A stretch of DNA of 17,918 bases from Eisenbergiella intestinigallinarum (GCA_019120115.1 DWVS01000182.1:1-17918), one strand, 5' to 3'. Shown: positions 1 to 7,316, counted from the stretch's first letter. The notes: a model not told the origin generated them from the sequence alone. A program made the numbers and translations.

Positions 1-1366
1 ATCTGTCAGAAAGCGGCACATAATCCCTGTCTTCACAGATCGACTTGTAGGCCGGACGGATGATTTTTCCGTTGTTTGCGAGCTCTTCCATGCGGTGTGC
101 GCCCCAGCCGACCATTCTTGCGATGGCAAAGATGGGGGTGAACAGCTCGGTGGGCAGGCCAAGCATTTTGTAAACGAAGCCGGAGTAGAAATCCACGTTG
201 ACGCTTACGCCCTTGTACATCTGGCGTTCGCCGGAGATAACCTTCGGCGCAAGCTTTTCTACCAGATTGTAAAGTTCAAATTCTTCATGCAGTCCCTTCT
301 CTTCGGAGAGCTTCTCTACGAAGGATTTGAGGACGATGGCTCTCGGATCGGACTTGGAATAGACTGCGTGGCCGACGCCATAGATCAGGCCCGCGTGATC
401 GAAGGCATCCTTGTTCAGCAGGCGCTGCAGATAGTGAGCAACCTCGTCCTCATCCGCCCAGTCCTTTACTTCGGATTTCATGTCTTCAAACATCTGGATC
501 ACCTTGATATTTGCGCCGCCGTGACGGGGTCCTTTAAGGGATCCGATTGCTGCCGCCATCACAGAATAGGTATCCGTCAGGGAGGAGGTGACCACATGGG
601 TGGTGAAGGAGGAATTGTTTCCGCCGCCATGCTCCATATGAAGGATCATGCAGATATCCAGAATTCTCGCCTCCAGAGGCGTGTAGGAGCTGTCCGGACG
701 CAGAATATGCAGGATATTTTCAGCCATGGAGCCCTCGGTGAGCGGCTGATGGATGAAAAGGCTGTTGCCGTCATGGTAATGGCTGTATGCCTGATAGCCA
801 TAGATGGTGAGCATCGGACAGAGGCTGATGAGCTGCAGGCACTGACGCAGAACATTGGGCAAAGATACGTCGTCAGCCCTGTCGTCATAGGAATAGAGCG
901 TCAGGATGCTTCTTGCCAGTGTATTCATCATATCCTTGCTGGGAGCTTTCATGATAATGTCGCGGACGAAGCTGGTGGGGAGACTCCGGTAAAAGATGAG
1001 CAGCTTTTCGAATTCCGCGAGTTCTTCCCTGGTAGGAAGCTTGTTGAACAGAAGCAGATATGTAACCTCTTCAAAGCCGAACCGGTTATCCCGGCTGAAA
1101 CCGGCTACCAGATCATTCACTTCATATCCGCGGTAAAAGAGTCTGCCGTCACAGGGAACTGACTTTCCGTCCACCATTTTCGTGGCCCGTACATCAGAGA
1201 TATTGGTCAATCCGGCAAGCACGCCTTTTCCGTTCAGATCTCTCAAACCTCTTTTGACGTCGTATTTGGTAAACAGCTCGGTATCAATAACACCGGCTTC
1301 CTCACTCAGCTTTGCCAAACGGATGATTTCGGGAGTGATTTCATCATAGCTGTTATGTCCTTCCAT
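1..1366 (-). CDS. gltA: Citrate synthase, 3' end at window edge
   Basis: Condenses oxaloacetate and acetyl-CoA to citrate, the entry to the oxidative TCA branch that supplies 2-oxoglutarate and glutamate in many anaerobes. The minus-strand frame opens with ATG at 1366-1364 behind AAAGGTGG, about eight bases away, and runs 455 codons to position 2. The remaining base, T on the coding strand, fits the first base of a stop codon just outside the window, so the protein is probably complete at 455 residues ending in PLSDR. Visible family marks are HMEHGGGNNSSF (H246), GVGHAVYSKSDPR, which matches the citrate synthase signature (H333), and VNVDFYSG (D392); these are the two histidines and the aspartate of the catalytic set. 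It is divergent from deoC and has its own promoter and structured leader. The family call is firm; 2-methylcitrate synthase is an unlikely alternative. Confidence 0.95.
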   Translation of the reverse strand, partial: MEGHNSYDEITPEIIRLAKLSEEAGVIDTELFTKYDVKRGLRDLNGKGVLAGLTNISDVRATKMVDGKSVPCDGRLFYRGYEVNDLVAGFSRDNRFGFEEVTYLLLFNKLPTREELAEFEKLLIFYRSLPTSFVRDIIMKAPSKDMMNTLARSILTLYSYDDRADDVSLPNVLRQCLQLISLCPMLTIYGYQAYSHYHDGNSLFIHQPLTEGSMAENILHILRPDSSYTPLEARILDICMILHMEHGGGNNSSFTTHVVTSSLTDTYSVMAAAIGSLKGPRHGGANIKVIQMFEDMKSEVKDWADEDEVAHYLQRLLNKDAFDHAGLIYGVGHAVYSKSDPRAIVLKSFVEKLSEEKGLHEEFELYNLVEKLAPKVISGERQMYKGVSVNVDFYSGFVYKMLGLPTELFTPIFAIARMVGWGAHRMEELANNGKIIRPAYKSICEDRDYVPLSDR

Positions 1367-1403
1367 TAAATCAACCACCTTTCTTTCTATTTTATTGTCA
1401 TAA

Positions 1404-1487
1404 AAACGCCGGTTAGAACGGCGTTTATCCTTTGTCTGCTTTCCTTTTTATCCGCCGTTTCTGGTTTTGCACGTTAAAAAAGGAAAG
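1404..1487 (-). promoter_or_regulatory. Structured leader with possible attenuator
   Basis: In the citrate synthase leader, read on the minus strand, CTTTCCTTTTT (1487-1477) pairs perfectly with AAAAAGGAAAG (1449-1439) around a 27-nt loop. Downstream lies a terminator-like hairpin AAACGCCG / CGGCGTTT (1426-1419 with 1411-1404, loop of 7) followed by five T (1406-1402, the first three also forming the base of the stem). The loop of the first stem contains AACGGCG (1459-1453), which is the exact complement of CGCCGTT (1423-1417), the left side of the terminator hairpin. The two pairings exclude each other, the usual layout of an attenuator. I recognise no known riboswitch or T-box here. The pairing is seen; the function is inferred. 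Apart from the promoter, this leader and the upstream region of deoC, nothing else was found in the 290-bp divergent gap. Confidence 0.45.
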
Positions 1488-1499
1488 TAGATACTTAAA

Positions 1500-1528
1500 A
1501 TAATATCATGAATAAAAGGGGGTTACAA
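1500..1528 (-). promoter_or_regulatory. Promoter of citrate synthase gene
   Basis: Read on the minus strand: -35 TTGTAA (1528-1523), a 17-bp spacer, and -10 TATTAT (1505-1500) preceded by TGA, which makes an extended -10. Transcription would start near 1493, giving a leader of about 125 nt before the ATG at 1366. Motifs and spacing are seen directly; activity is inferred. Confidence 0.7.
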
Positions 1529-1656
1529 GAAAAATTGTATTTTTTTAGAAACCTTTAACATTTTGTTCATGATTTGGGATAGCTTTTTTGTGCGCATTGT
1601 ATTACAATGATATGTCGGAAACGGCAGATTGAACGAGCCGGGAAAGGAACTGAGAT

Positions 1657-2301
1657 ATGAGAAGCGAGGAGATTTTAAGTAAGGTGGATCACACCCTGTT
1701 AAAAGCGGATGCTTCCTGGGAGAGCATTGTCAGGCTCTGTGAGGAGGCGGAAGAATATCATACGGCTTCCGTCTGCATTCCGCCCTGCTATGTGAAGCGG
1801 GTACGGGAGCGGTTTGAAAAGCTTGTGATCTGCACGGTGATCGGTTTCCCGCTGGGATACAGCGTGACGGCGGCCAAGGTGGCGGAAACGGCACAGGCGG
1901 TTTTGGATGGAGCGGATGAGATTGACATGGTGGTGAATATCACTGATGTGAAAAATCACCGGTACGAAGAGGTGGAAAATGAGATCCGTGCGGTAAGGGA
2001 AGCCTGCAGAGAACAGGTACTGAAGGTGATCGTGGAGACCTGTTATCTGACGGAAGAGGAAAAGATCGCGGTCTGCGAAGCGGTGACGAAAGCAGGGGCA
2101 GATTATATCAAGACCTCCACGGGCTTCGGTACGGCAGGAGCAGCCATCGAAGATGTGCGCCTGTTCCGGGAACATATCGGCCCGGAGGTGAAGATTAAGG
2201 CGGCCGGAGGAATCCGGACGAGGGAAGCGCTGGAGGCTTTTCTTGCAGAGGGATGCGACCGGGTCGGGGCTTCCTGTGCGGTGGAACTTTTCAGAAAATA
2301 A
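1657..2301 (+). CDS. deoC: Deoxyribose-phosphate aldolase
   Basis: Cleaves 2-deoxyribose-5-phosphate to glyceraldehyde-3-phosphate and acetaldehyde in deoxynucleoside breakdown, in the cytoplasm. The 214-residue protein has the normal family length. It starts VDHTLLKADAS near residue 10, carries VIGFPLGYS (62-70), EIDMVVN with the conserved aspartate D90, the Schiff-base lysine K152 in DYIKTSTGFGT, and the second lysine K181 in KAAGGIRT. ATG 1657 follows GGAAAGGAA at good spacing. A possible -10 (TACAAT, 1603-1608) lies upstream but without a convincing -35. The stop codon lies at the edge of the hairpin repeat that fills the gap to the next gene, so the last codons (TTC AGA AAA TAA) resemble the repeat's unit boundary. 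No other deo genes are in the window. Confidence 0.95.
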   Translation: MRSEEILSKVDHTLLKADASWESIVRLCEEAEEYHTASVCIPPCYVKRVRERFEKLVICTVIGFPLGYSVTAAKVAETAQAVLDGADEIDMVVNITDVKNHRYEEVENEIRAVREACREQVLKVIVETCYLTEEEKIAVCEAVTKAGADYIKTSTGFGTAGAAIEDVRLFREHIGPEVKIKAAGGIRTREALEAFLAEGCDRVGASCAVELFRK

Positions 2302-2520
2302 TAAAGTGCCGCCTGTGGCGGCGGAAGAAGAGGCGGATGAAAGCCGAATGGCTTTCATCCTGGGAATTTGCGCATGGCGCAAATTCCTTTGAAATTAAAG
2401 GCCGCCCCTGGCGGCAGGAAAAGAGGCGGAGGAAATCCTCTGGATTTCCTCCTGGAAATTGGCCTTGGGCCAATTTCTCAGAAATACAGTGCCGCCTTAC
2501 AGGCGGCGGAAAAGAGGTAG
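2302..2520 (+). repeat. Tandem hairpin repeat, two full units plus a partial
   Basis: Seven hairpins in a row fill the gap between deoC and the aminopeptidase. Each full unit of 93 or 90 bp has three hairpins in fixed order. Type 1: GCCGCC / GGCGGC at 2308-2322, 2401-2415 and 2491-2507. Type 2: GGATGAAAGCC / GGCTTTCATCC (2335-2360) and GGAGGAAATCC / GGATTTCCTCC (2428-2452). Type 3: GGAATTTGCGC / GCGCAAATTCC (2363-2387) and GAAATTGGCC / GGCCAATTTC (2455-2477). Loops are 3-4 nt. Between types 1 and 2 sits a conserved purine-rich stretch like GGAAAAGAGGCGG. The last, partial unit (type 1 only) ends in GGAAAAGAGGTAGAA and supplies the ribosome binding site of the next gene. A second copy lies before tyrS. 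Both arms change together between units, so the structure, not only the sequence, is kept. I cannot name the family. Confidence 0.9.
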
Positions 2521-2522
2521 AA

Positions 2523-4322
2523 ATGAATCAGGTCATTCAGGAGCGCATTGCGGCGCTTAAGAAAGTGATGGAGCAGGCGGGGGTCGATTATTATATGGTA
2601 CCCACCGCAGATTTTCACAATTCCGAGTATGTGGACCGGTATTTTAAGATGAGGGAGTATCTTTCCGGTTTTACCGGATCCAACGGAACGCTGCTGGTAA
2701 GTCAGAAGGAAGCCGGTCTGTGGACGGACGGCAGGTATTTCATCCAGGCGGAAAACGAGCTTTCCGGTACGGGAATCAAATTGTTCCGCATGCTGGACGA
2801 AGGGGTTCCCACCATTCAGGAGTATCTGCAGGAGAACATGAAAGAGGGCCAGACCCTGGGCTTTGACGGCCGTGTGGTGGATACCGCTTTGGGATGCAGG
2901 CTGGAAAAGGCGCTTCAGGAGAAGAAGATCCGCTTCGCTTTTGATCAGGATCTGGGAGATCAGGTCTGGAGCGACAGGCCAGCTCTTCCCTGCCATCCGG
3001 TAACCGTGCTGGACGAGGCGATCTGCGGAAAAACGGCAGGAGAGAAGCTGGCGGACGTGAGAAGCAAAATGGAGGAAAGCGGCGCGGACGCTTTCCTGTT
3101 AAGCAAGCTGGACGATCTGATGTGGCTTCTGAACATCCGGGGCGCGGATGTGGCCTGCAATCCGGTGGCGCTTTCCTATCTTTATCTGACGAAGACGGAA
3201 TGTTACCTGTTCATTCAGGAAGGTGAGGTGACGGATACGCTGAGAGCTCATGCGGCAAAATACGGCGTCACACTGCTTCCCTACGGACAGGTGGTTTCCT
3301 TCCTGAAGGAGAGAACAGAGAAGGAGACGGCACTGTTTGACGGTGCGAACACCAGCTATACCCTTTACCGCACGCTGCAGGAAAAGGGTGAGACCATCGA
3401 CAGGAAGAATCCCACCGAGCTGATGAAGGCCATCAAGAACGAGGTGGAACTTTCCCACATGGAGGAGGTCTATCTGAAGGACAGCGCCGCCGTATGTAAA
3501 TTTATCTACTGGCTGAAGAAAAATGTGGGAAAGATAAAAATTACCGAGGCGACGGCCGCAGAGTATCTGGACGGATTGAGAAGCCGGATCGACGGCTATC
3601 TGGATCTTTCCTTCCCCACCATCAGCGGCTATCAGGAAAACGCAGCCATGATGCATTACGAGGCCGATCCCGAGACCTGTAAGGAGCTGCAGCCGGAAGG
3701 AATGCTTCTGGTGGATTCCGGCGGACAGTATGTGGGAGGAACCACGGATGTGACCAGAACGATTGTGCTCGGACCCGTTTCCGATGAAATCAGGGAGCAT
3801 TTCACCGCAGTCGCCGTCGGCATGCTTTCTCTTACCCACGTCAGATTTCTCTATGGCTGCACGGGCCGGAACCTGGACATTCTGGCAAGGCAGCCCATGT
3901 GGAACCGGAATATGGATTATAAGTGCGGAACGGGCCATGGCGTCGGCTATATCCTGAACGTGCATGAAGGCCCGCAGGGCATCCGCTGGCGTTATACGGA
4001 GGGACAGTCTGAGGCGGTGATCGAGGCCGGAATGGACGTTACAAACGAGCCTGGCATTTATATCGAGGGCAGCCACGGCATCCGCACGGAGAACGTGATG
4101 GTGGCAAGAAACGGGGTCAAGAACGGAGACGGTCAGTTTATGTATTTTGATACCCTCACCTGGGTGCCCATCGATCTGGACGGCATCGACACGAAGTATA
4201 TGCAGCCGCAGGAGATCGCATGGCTGAATGCCTATCATGCAGATGTTTATGAAAAAATCGCGCCGCTCCTGACGGAGGAAGAGCGGGAGTGGCTGAAGGA
4301 GGCCACAAGACCCGTGAAATAA
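2523..4322 (+). CDS. Xaa-Pro aminopeptidase, M24 family
   Basis: Removes the N-terminal residue from peptides with proline in second position; a cytoplasmic dimetal enzyme of peptide use. The 599-residue length fits the three-domain form: two creatinase-like N-terminal domains (MNQVIQERIAALKKVMEQAG onward, with EYLSGFTGSNGTLLV and LWTDGRYFIQAE) and a C-terminal pita-bread catalytic domain. Metal ligands are visible: D398 in LLVDSGGQY, D409 in GTTDVTRTI, H472 in GTGHGVGYILNVHEGP, E509 in TNEPGIYIEG and E523 in RTENVMV. I chose ATG 2523 because it follows AAAGAGG five bases upstream and matches the family start. The frame stays open upstream through the repeat to 2253, but that extension would be low-complexity translated hairpin DNA. 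Transcription may come from the deoC promoter or the repeat region; no promoter is evident. Confidence 0.93.
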   Translation: MNQVIQERIAALKKVMEQAGVDYYMVPTADFHNSEYVDRYFKMREYLSGFTGSNGTLLVSQKEAGLWTDGRYFIQAENELSGTGIKLFRMLDEGVPTIQEYLQENMKEGQTLGFDGRVVDTALGCRLEKALQEKKIRFAFDQDLGDQVWSDRPALPCHPVTVLDEAICGKTAGEKLADVRSKMEESGADAFLLSKLDDLMWLLNIRGADVACNPVALSYLYLTKTECYLFIQEGEVTDTLRAHAAKYGVTLLPYGQVVSFLKERTEKETALFDGANTSYTLYRTLQEKGETIDRKNPTELMKAIKNEVELSHMEEVYLKDSAAVCKFIYWLKKNVGKIKITEATAAEYLDGLRSRIDGYLDLSFPTISGYQENAAMMHYEADPETCKELQPEGMLLVDSGGQYVGGTTDVTRTIVLGPVSDEIREHFTAVAVGMLSLTHVRFLYGCTGRNLDILARQPMWNRNMDYKCGTGHGVGYILNVHEGPQGIRWRYTEGQSEAVIEAGMDVTNEPGIYIEGSHGIRTENVMVARNGVKNGDGQFMYFDTLTWVPIDLDGIDTKYMQPQEIAWLNAYHADVYEKIAPLLTEEEREWLKEATRPVK

Positions 4323-4362
4323 TGGGCCGTTCATGCATTTTATCTGACGGAAAAACTTTCTG

Positions 4363-4391
4363 TTGTATTTTACAGAGGTTCAGGATATAAT
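4363..4391 (+). promoter_or_regulatory. Promoter of the structured RNA
   Basis: -35 TTGTAT (4363-4368), 17-bp spacer, -10 TATAAT (4386-4391). The predicted start is about 4398. No ribosome binding site and convincing start codon follow closely; what follows is a structured region ending in a terminator, which fits an RNA gene. Confidence 0.75.
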
Positions 4392-4397
4392 AAATGT

Positions 4398-4613
4398 AAC
4401 CTGAGATGTTCGATAACTCCTGTTGTTTTGAACCTACATTTACTTTAAACGGGACTCCTATATTGCCGCGTGGATGTCAGGCCCCCATTGCGCAGGGGAA
4501 GGCAGAAGCGTCGGTTGCGGTAACCCACCTGGCTGTCAGCTAGGAGTCAGAAGATGGGAGGCGGCATTTTGGGGATACAAAAGAGAAAAAGCAGCCATTT
4601 CGGCTGCTTTTTT
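4398..4613 (+). ncRNA. ssrS: Structured RNA, probably 6S RNA
   Basis: A strong promoter and a strong intrinsic terminator bracket about 215 nt without a plausible gene. The RNA can fold as one long interrupted hairpin: GACTCCTA (4452-4459) pairs with TAGGAGTC downstream, TTGCCGC with GCGGTAA inside that, and GGCCCCC with GGGG-AA-GGC near the tip. Size, rod-like shape and an asymmetric internal bubble match 6S RNA, which binds the housekeeping RNA polymerase holoenzyme in stationary phase. Stretches such as GTTTTGAACCTACATTTAC resemble what I recall of clostridial 6S RNAs, but this is memory, not a search. SRP RNA was considered and lacks its conserved tip motif. A second ACTCCT (4416-4421) could compete for the AGGAGT arm, allowing an alternative fold. 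Start from the promoter and end from the terminator are inferred. This RNA accounts for most of the 339-bp gap between genes. Confidence 0.6.
4586..4613 (+). terminator. Intrinsic terminator of the structured RNA
   Basis: AAAAAGCAGCC (4586-4596), loop ATTTC, then GGCTGC running into six T (4608-4613). GC core with A-tract before and T-tract after; a strong terminator. Confidence 0.9.
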
Positions 4614-4661
4614 CAGCTTTGTAGGGTTTGTCCGCCAGCTGGTTCACAAAGAGGGGAATGG

Positions 4662-7316
4662 ATGGAAGGAAAGGAAAGAAGAGACGGATACAGGCGTACA
4701 TACAGGACGTCCGCCGCATATCATAGAAGGAACAGAAGGGCCGTCTCCCGCCTTCAGAGGACCGGATATGGGAGAAAACGGAGGAGGAGAGGAAGCGGTC
4801 CGGGAAACGGAAGGGAAGGGGACAGATGGGGAAAGCTCCTGACGATTCTCATTGGAACAGTGCTCCTCTTTCTTCTGTTGATTACTGCAGCCCGTGAAAT
4901 ACTTACACCCGGGCCGGAGGGAGAATATCTCGCCATACGGGAAGCGGAGAATCTGACACGCCTGCTTTCTGACCTGCGGCTTTCGGCAGGGGGTTCCGGA
5001 CAGTCGGATACAGAGGCGGATATTTTTACCAAGGAACAGGCTTCTGAGGACGGATATTTGACCTTTGAAGCCTGGGAACGGATTACAGCTCTTTTTTCGG
5101 AGTGCGGATACGAGCTTCCGGACGGTTACCGGAAGAAGGACACAGTGCTCCTTTCGGACTGGTATGATTTTTTTGATGCGGTGCTCGCCGTCTATGATAC
5201 ACAGGGGCAGGTGAAGGATGTCACTCTGACCCCCATCGGAATCGGAGAGGCGGTGACGGACGCGGAAGGGGAGGCGCTTGCGCAGAACGGACTGATTTCC
5301 GAAAACGGCGCCTATACCTTCCTGACAGACCGGATACGGGACCTCCTGTACCGGCCCGTAACAGCAGTCTGCCGGGACGGATGTCTGTATGCGGTGAGAA
5401 GTGTGGACGGGCGGGAGGACGTTCTTTCCAATATCTGGATTATGGAGGCGGGAGAGGATTCCCTTCTTGGCTTCTGGAACGATTATGAGATCCGTTTTCC
5501 CGTTTCGGGCGATGGAACGCAGCCTGGCAGAGCGGGGCAGTCCGATGGAGCGGGGCAGCCCGATGGAGCAGGGCAGCCCGATGGAGCAGGGCAGTCCGAT
5601 ACGGCCGTAGAGCAGGTGGCGGATCTGCATTTCCTGGACGGAGTTCTGCAGGAGATCCGGATGAAAACACAGAAGGTATCCGGGAAGATTCTGCGGGTGG
5701 AGAACAACGGCGTTGAGGTGGAGGGAAGCGGTTTTCTGCCATTCGCGGATAATATCAGAGTCTATCGTCTGTACGGAAAACTGAAATCCTATGAGACAAA
5801 GGATCTACGCATCGGATACGATTTCACGGATTTCGTGATCGATGATGGCTGTGTGCAGGCAGCGCTTGTGGTGAAGGAAGAAAACATGGAGAATATCCGG
5901 GTACTGGTTAAGACCACGGGCTTTGCGGGAATATTTCATGAAACCGTTTCACTTACGGCGGACTGTGATCTTTCCGTCATTACCGGGAAATCCGGAAATC
6001 AGGAAACAACAGTGATTCCGGCAGGGGAAACGCTTACGATCGACAGGGAAAGCGGACTGTTTGCAGGGGATGGCTCCGCGGATGCTTTGGCGGGAAGCGC
6101 CGGGGCCGGTTCAGCAGGTGAGGTTTCTTCCATCATCCGGATTGAACCTGCGGTCCTTACCGGAAGGATCCGTCTCTTAAGCGTGGAGAGAAGCCAGGGA
6201 ACGCCGTCCTATCGGGGAAGCCTTGAGCTGAGGCTTCAGGATGAGGGAATCCTGGTGGTCAACGAGCTTCTGCTGGAGGAATATCTGTATGCGGTAGTGC
6301 CCAGCGAAATGCCCGCGTCCTATCCGCTGGAGGCGCTGAAGGCGCAGGCGGTCTGTGCCAGAACCTATGCTTATGCAAGGATTCTTCACGCCGGCCTTCC
6401 GGAATACGGCGCGCATGTGGATGACAGCACCAGCTATCAGGTTTATAATAATATTCTGGAAAATGCGCAGACCACCAAAGCGGTGCGGGAGACAAAGGGA
6501 GAGATTCTTTACTATGGAGAGGAGCTGGCCGATACCTACTATTATTCCACCTCCTGCGGCTATGGTACGGATGCGGGCGTCTGGTCCGGCTCCGGCCCGG
6601 ACACTTTTCCCTACCTGCAGGGAAAGGCGGTGAACGTGGCGGGCGTGGCGGATGCGCAGGGAGATGCCATCGATGAAACCGTGAACGAGGCGGATATCGC
6701 GGCTGCGGATTTCATGATGCAGGAGGAAAGCTTTGCGGCATTTATCAAAAATGTGCGTCCTTCTGATTTTGAGAGCGGAGAGGCCTGGTACCGATGGACG
6801 TATCAGGTGGATGAGCTGGATGAGGCGCTTCTTTATGAACGGGTGTTGGAGCGCTGCGCGGCTGCGCCGTCCACCGTATCTGTTCTCCGAAAGGACGGTG
6901 CCTGGGAGAATCAGACTCCTCCTGATCCGGGACGGATTCTGGAGCTTTCCATCACGGAAAGGAGTACCGGCGGGGTGGCGCAGACGCTTCAGATTGTGGG
7001 TGAGAATGCAGCGATTCAGGTCAGAACGGAACACAGCATCCGTTACGTGCTCTGTGACGCCCGGATTTCCGTGATCCGTCAGGACGGCAGCGCATGGCAG
7101 CCCTCCAGCCTGCTGCCCAGCGGCTTCTTTGTGCTGGAGACGGAAGCGGAGGATGGGTATGTGGCGGGCTTTACCCTGTATGGGGGCGGCTTCGGCCATG
7201 GCGTCGGACTGAGCCAGAACGGGGCGAAAGAAATGGCCGAAAGCGGCTGCGACTGTGAGACGATCCTGAGCTATTTTTATGAAGGAATCAGCCTGAAGAA
7301 AGGAAATGCGCTATGA
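4662..7316 (+). CDS. SpoIID/LytB domain membrane protein
   Basis: The SpoIID domain is a lytic transglycosylase that cuts denuded glycan strands of peptidoglycan, best known from engulfment in sporulation. The 884-residue protein has a very arginine-rich cytoplasmic tail (1-57), one membrane segment (about 58-78), a large unrecognised outer region (about 85-500) and a C-terminal SpoIID domain: VVPSEMPASYPLEALKAQA with the likely catalytic E549, then CARTYAYAR, DSTSYQVY, STSCGYG, and near the end GGGFGHGVGLSQNGAKEMA (H846). It is much longer than B. subtilis SpoIID, so it may be a vegetative or accessory wall enzyme. Start ATG 4662 follows GAGGGG by five bases; the frame is open further upstream but that lies in the terminator and RNA gene. 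A possible alternative start is discussed in the findings. A four-unit 18-bp repeat lies at 5529-5600. The stop overlaps the next start (ATGA). Confidence 0.85.
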   Translation: MEGKERRDGYRRTYRTSAAYHRRNRRAVSRLQRTGYGRKRRRRGSGPGNGREGDRWGKLLTILIGTVLLFLLLITAAREILTPGPEGEYLAIREAENLTRLLSDLRLSAGGSGQSDTEADIFTKEQASEDGYLTFEAWERITALFSECGYELPDGYRKKDTVLLSDWYDFFDAVLAVYDTQGQVKDVTLTPIGIGEAVTDAEGEALAQNGLISENGAYTFLTDRIRDLLYRPVTAVCRDGCLYAVRSVDGREDVLSNIWIMEAGEDSLLGFWNDYEIRFPVSGDGTQPGRAGQSDGAGQPDGAGQPDGAGQSDTAVEQVADLHFLDGVLQEIRMKTQKVSGKILRVENNGVEVEGSGFLPFADNIRVYRLYGKLKSYETKDLRIGYDFTDFVIDDGCVQAALVVKEENMENIRVLVKTTGFAGIFHETVSLTADCDLSVITGKSGNQETTVIPAGETLTIDRESGLFAGDGSADALAGSAGAGSAGEVSSIIRIEPAVLTGRIRLLSVERSQGTPSYRGSLELRLQDEGILVVNELLLEEYLYAVVPSEMPASYPLEALKAQAVCARTYAYARILHAGLPEYGAHVDDSTSYQVYNNILENAQTTKAVRETKGEILYYGEELADTYYYSTSCGYGTDAGVWSGSGPDTFPYLQGKAVNVAGVADAQGDAIDETVNEADIAAADFMMQEESFAAFIKNVRPSDFESGEAWYRWTYQVDELDEALLYERVLERCAAAPSTVSVLRKDGAWENQTPPDPGRILELSITERSTGGVAQTLQIVGENAAIQVRTEHSIRYVLCDARISVIRQDGSAWQPSSLLPSGFFVLETEAEDGYVAGFTLYGGGFGHGVGLSQNGAKEMAESGCDCETILSYFYEGISLKKGNAL
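5529..5600 (+). repeat. 18-bp tandem repeat, four units, in coding DNA
   Basis: Four in-frame copies of an 18-bp unit close to GGAGCRGGGCAGYCCGAT (5529-5546, 5547-5564, 5565-5582, 5583-5600) encode RAGQSD, GAGQPD, GAGQPD, GAGQSD. Copies differ at few positions, which suggests recent slippage. The peptide is likely a flexible linker between parts of the outer region. Confidence 0.9.

Noticed and set aside
95..1162. Long open frame on the plus strand opposite citrate synthase
   Set aside because: It is the antisense of a protein with clear citrate synthase motifs; its own translation shows no family features.
2302..2520. Hairpin array as a CRISPR array
   Set aside because: Units are about 90 bp of three different hairpins without unique spacers, and there are no cas genes nearby.
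2253..2522. N-terminal extension of the aminopeptidase through the hairpin array
   Set aside because: It would translate inverted repeats into arginine- and tryptophan-rich sequence and begins inside deoC; ATG 2523 has a good ribosome binding site and matches the family.
3099..4334. 411-codon minus-strand frame opposite the aminopeptidase
   Set aside because: Shadow of the M24 catalytic domain, whose metal ligands are intact on the plus strand; histidine- and leucine-rich translation without domains.
4398..4613. SRP RNA as identity of the structured RNA
   Set aside because: The region TCAGGCCCCCATTGCGCAGG lacks the conserved SRP tip (GTCAGG...GGAAGGAAGCAGC) in the right order, and the fold differs.
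4474..4842. 122-codon plus-strand frame over the RNA gene and the SpoIID-protein start
   Set aside because: It runs through the structured RNA and its terminator, then overlaps the basic tail region in another frame; low-complexity acidic translation.
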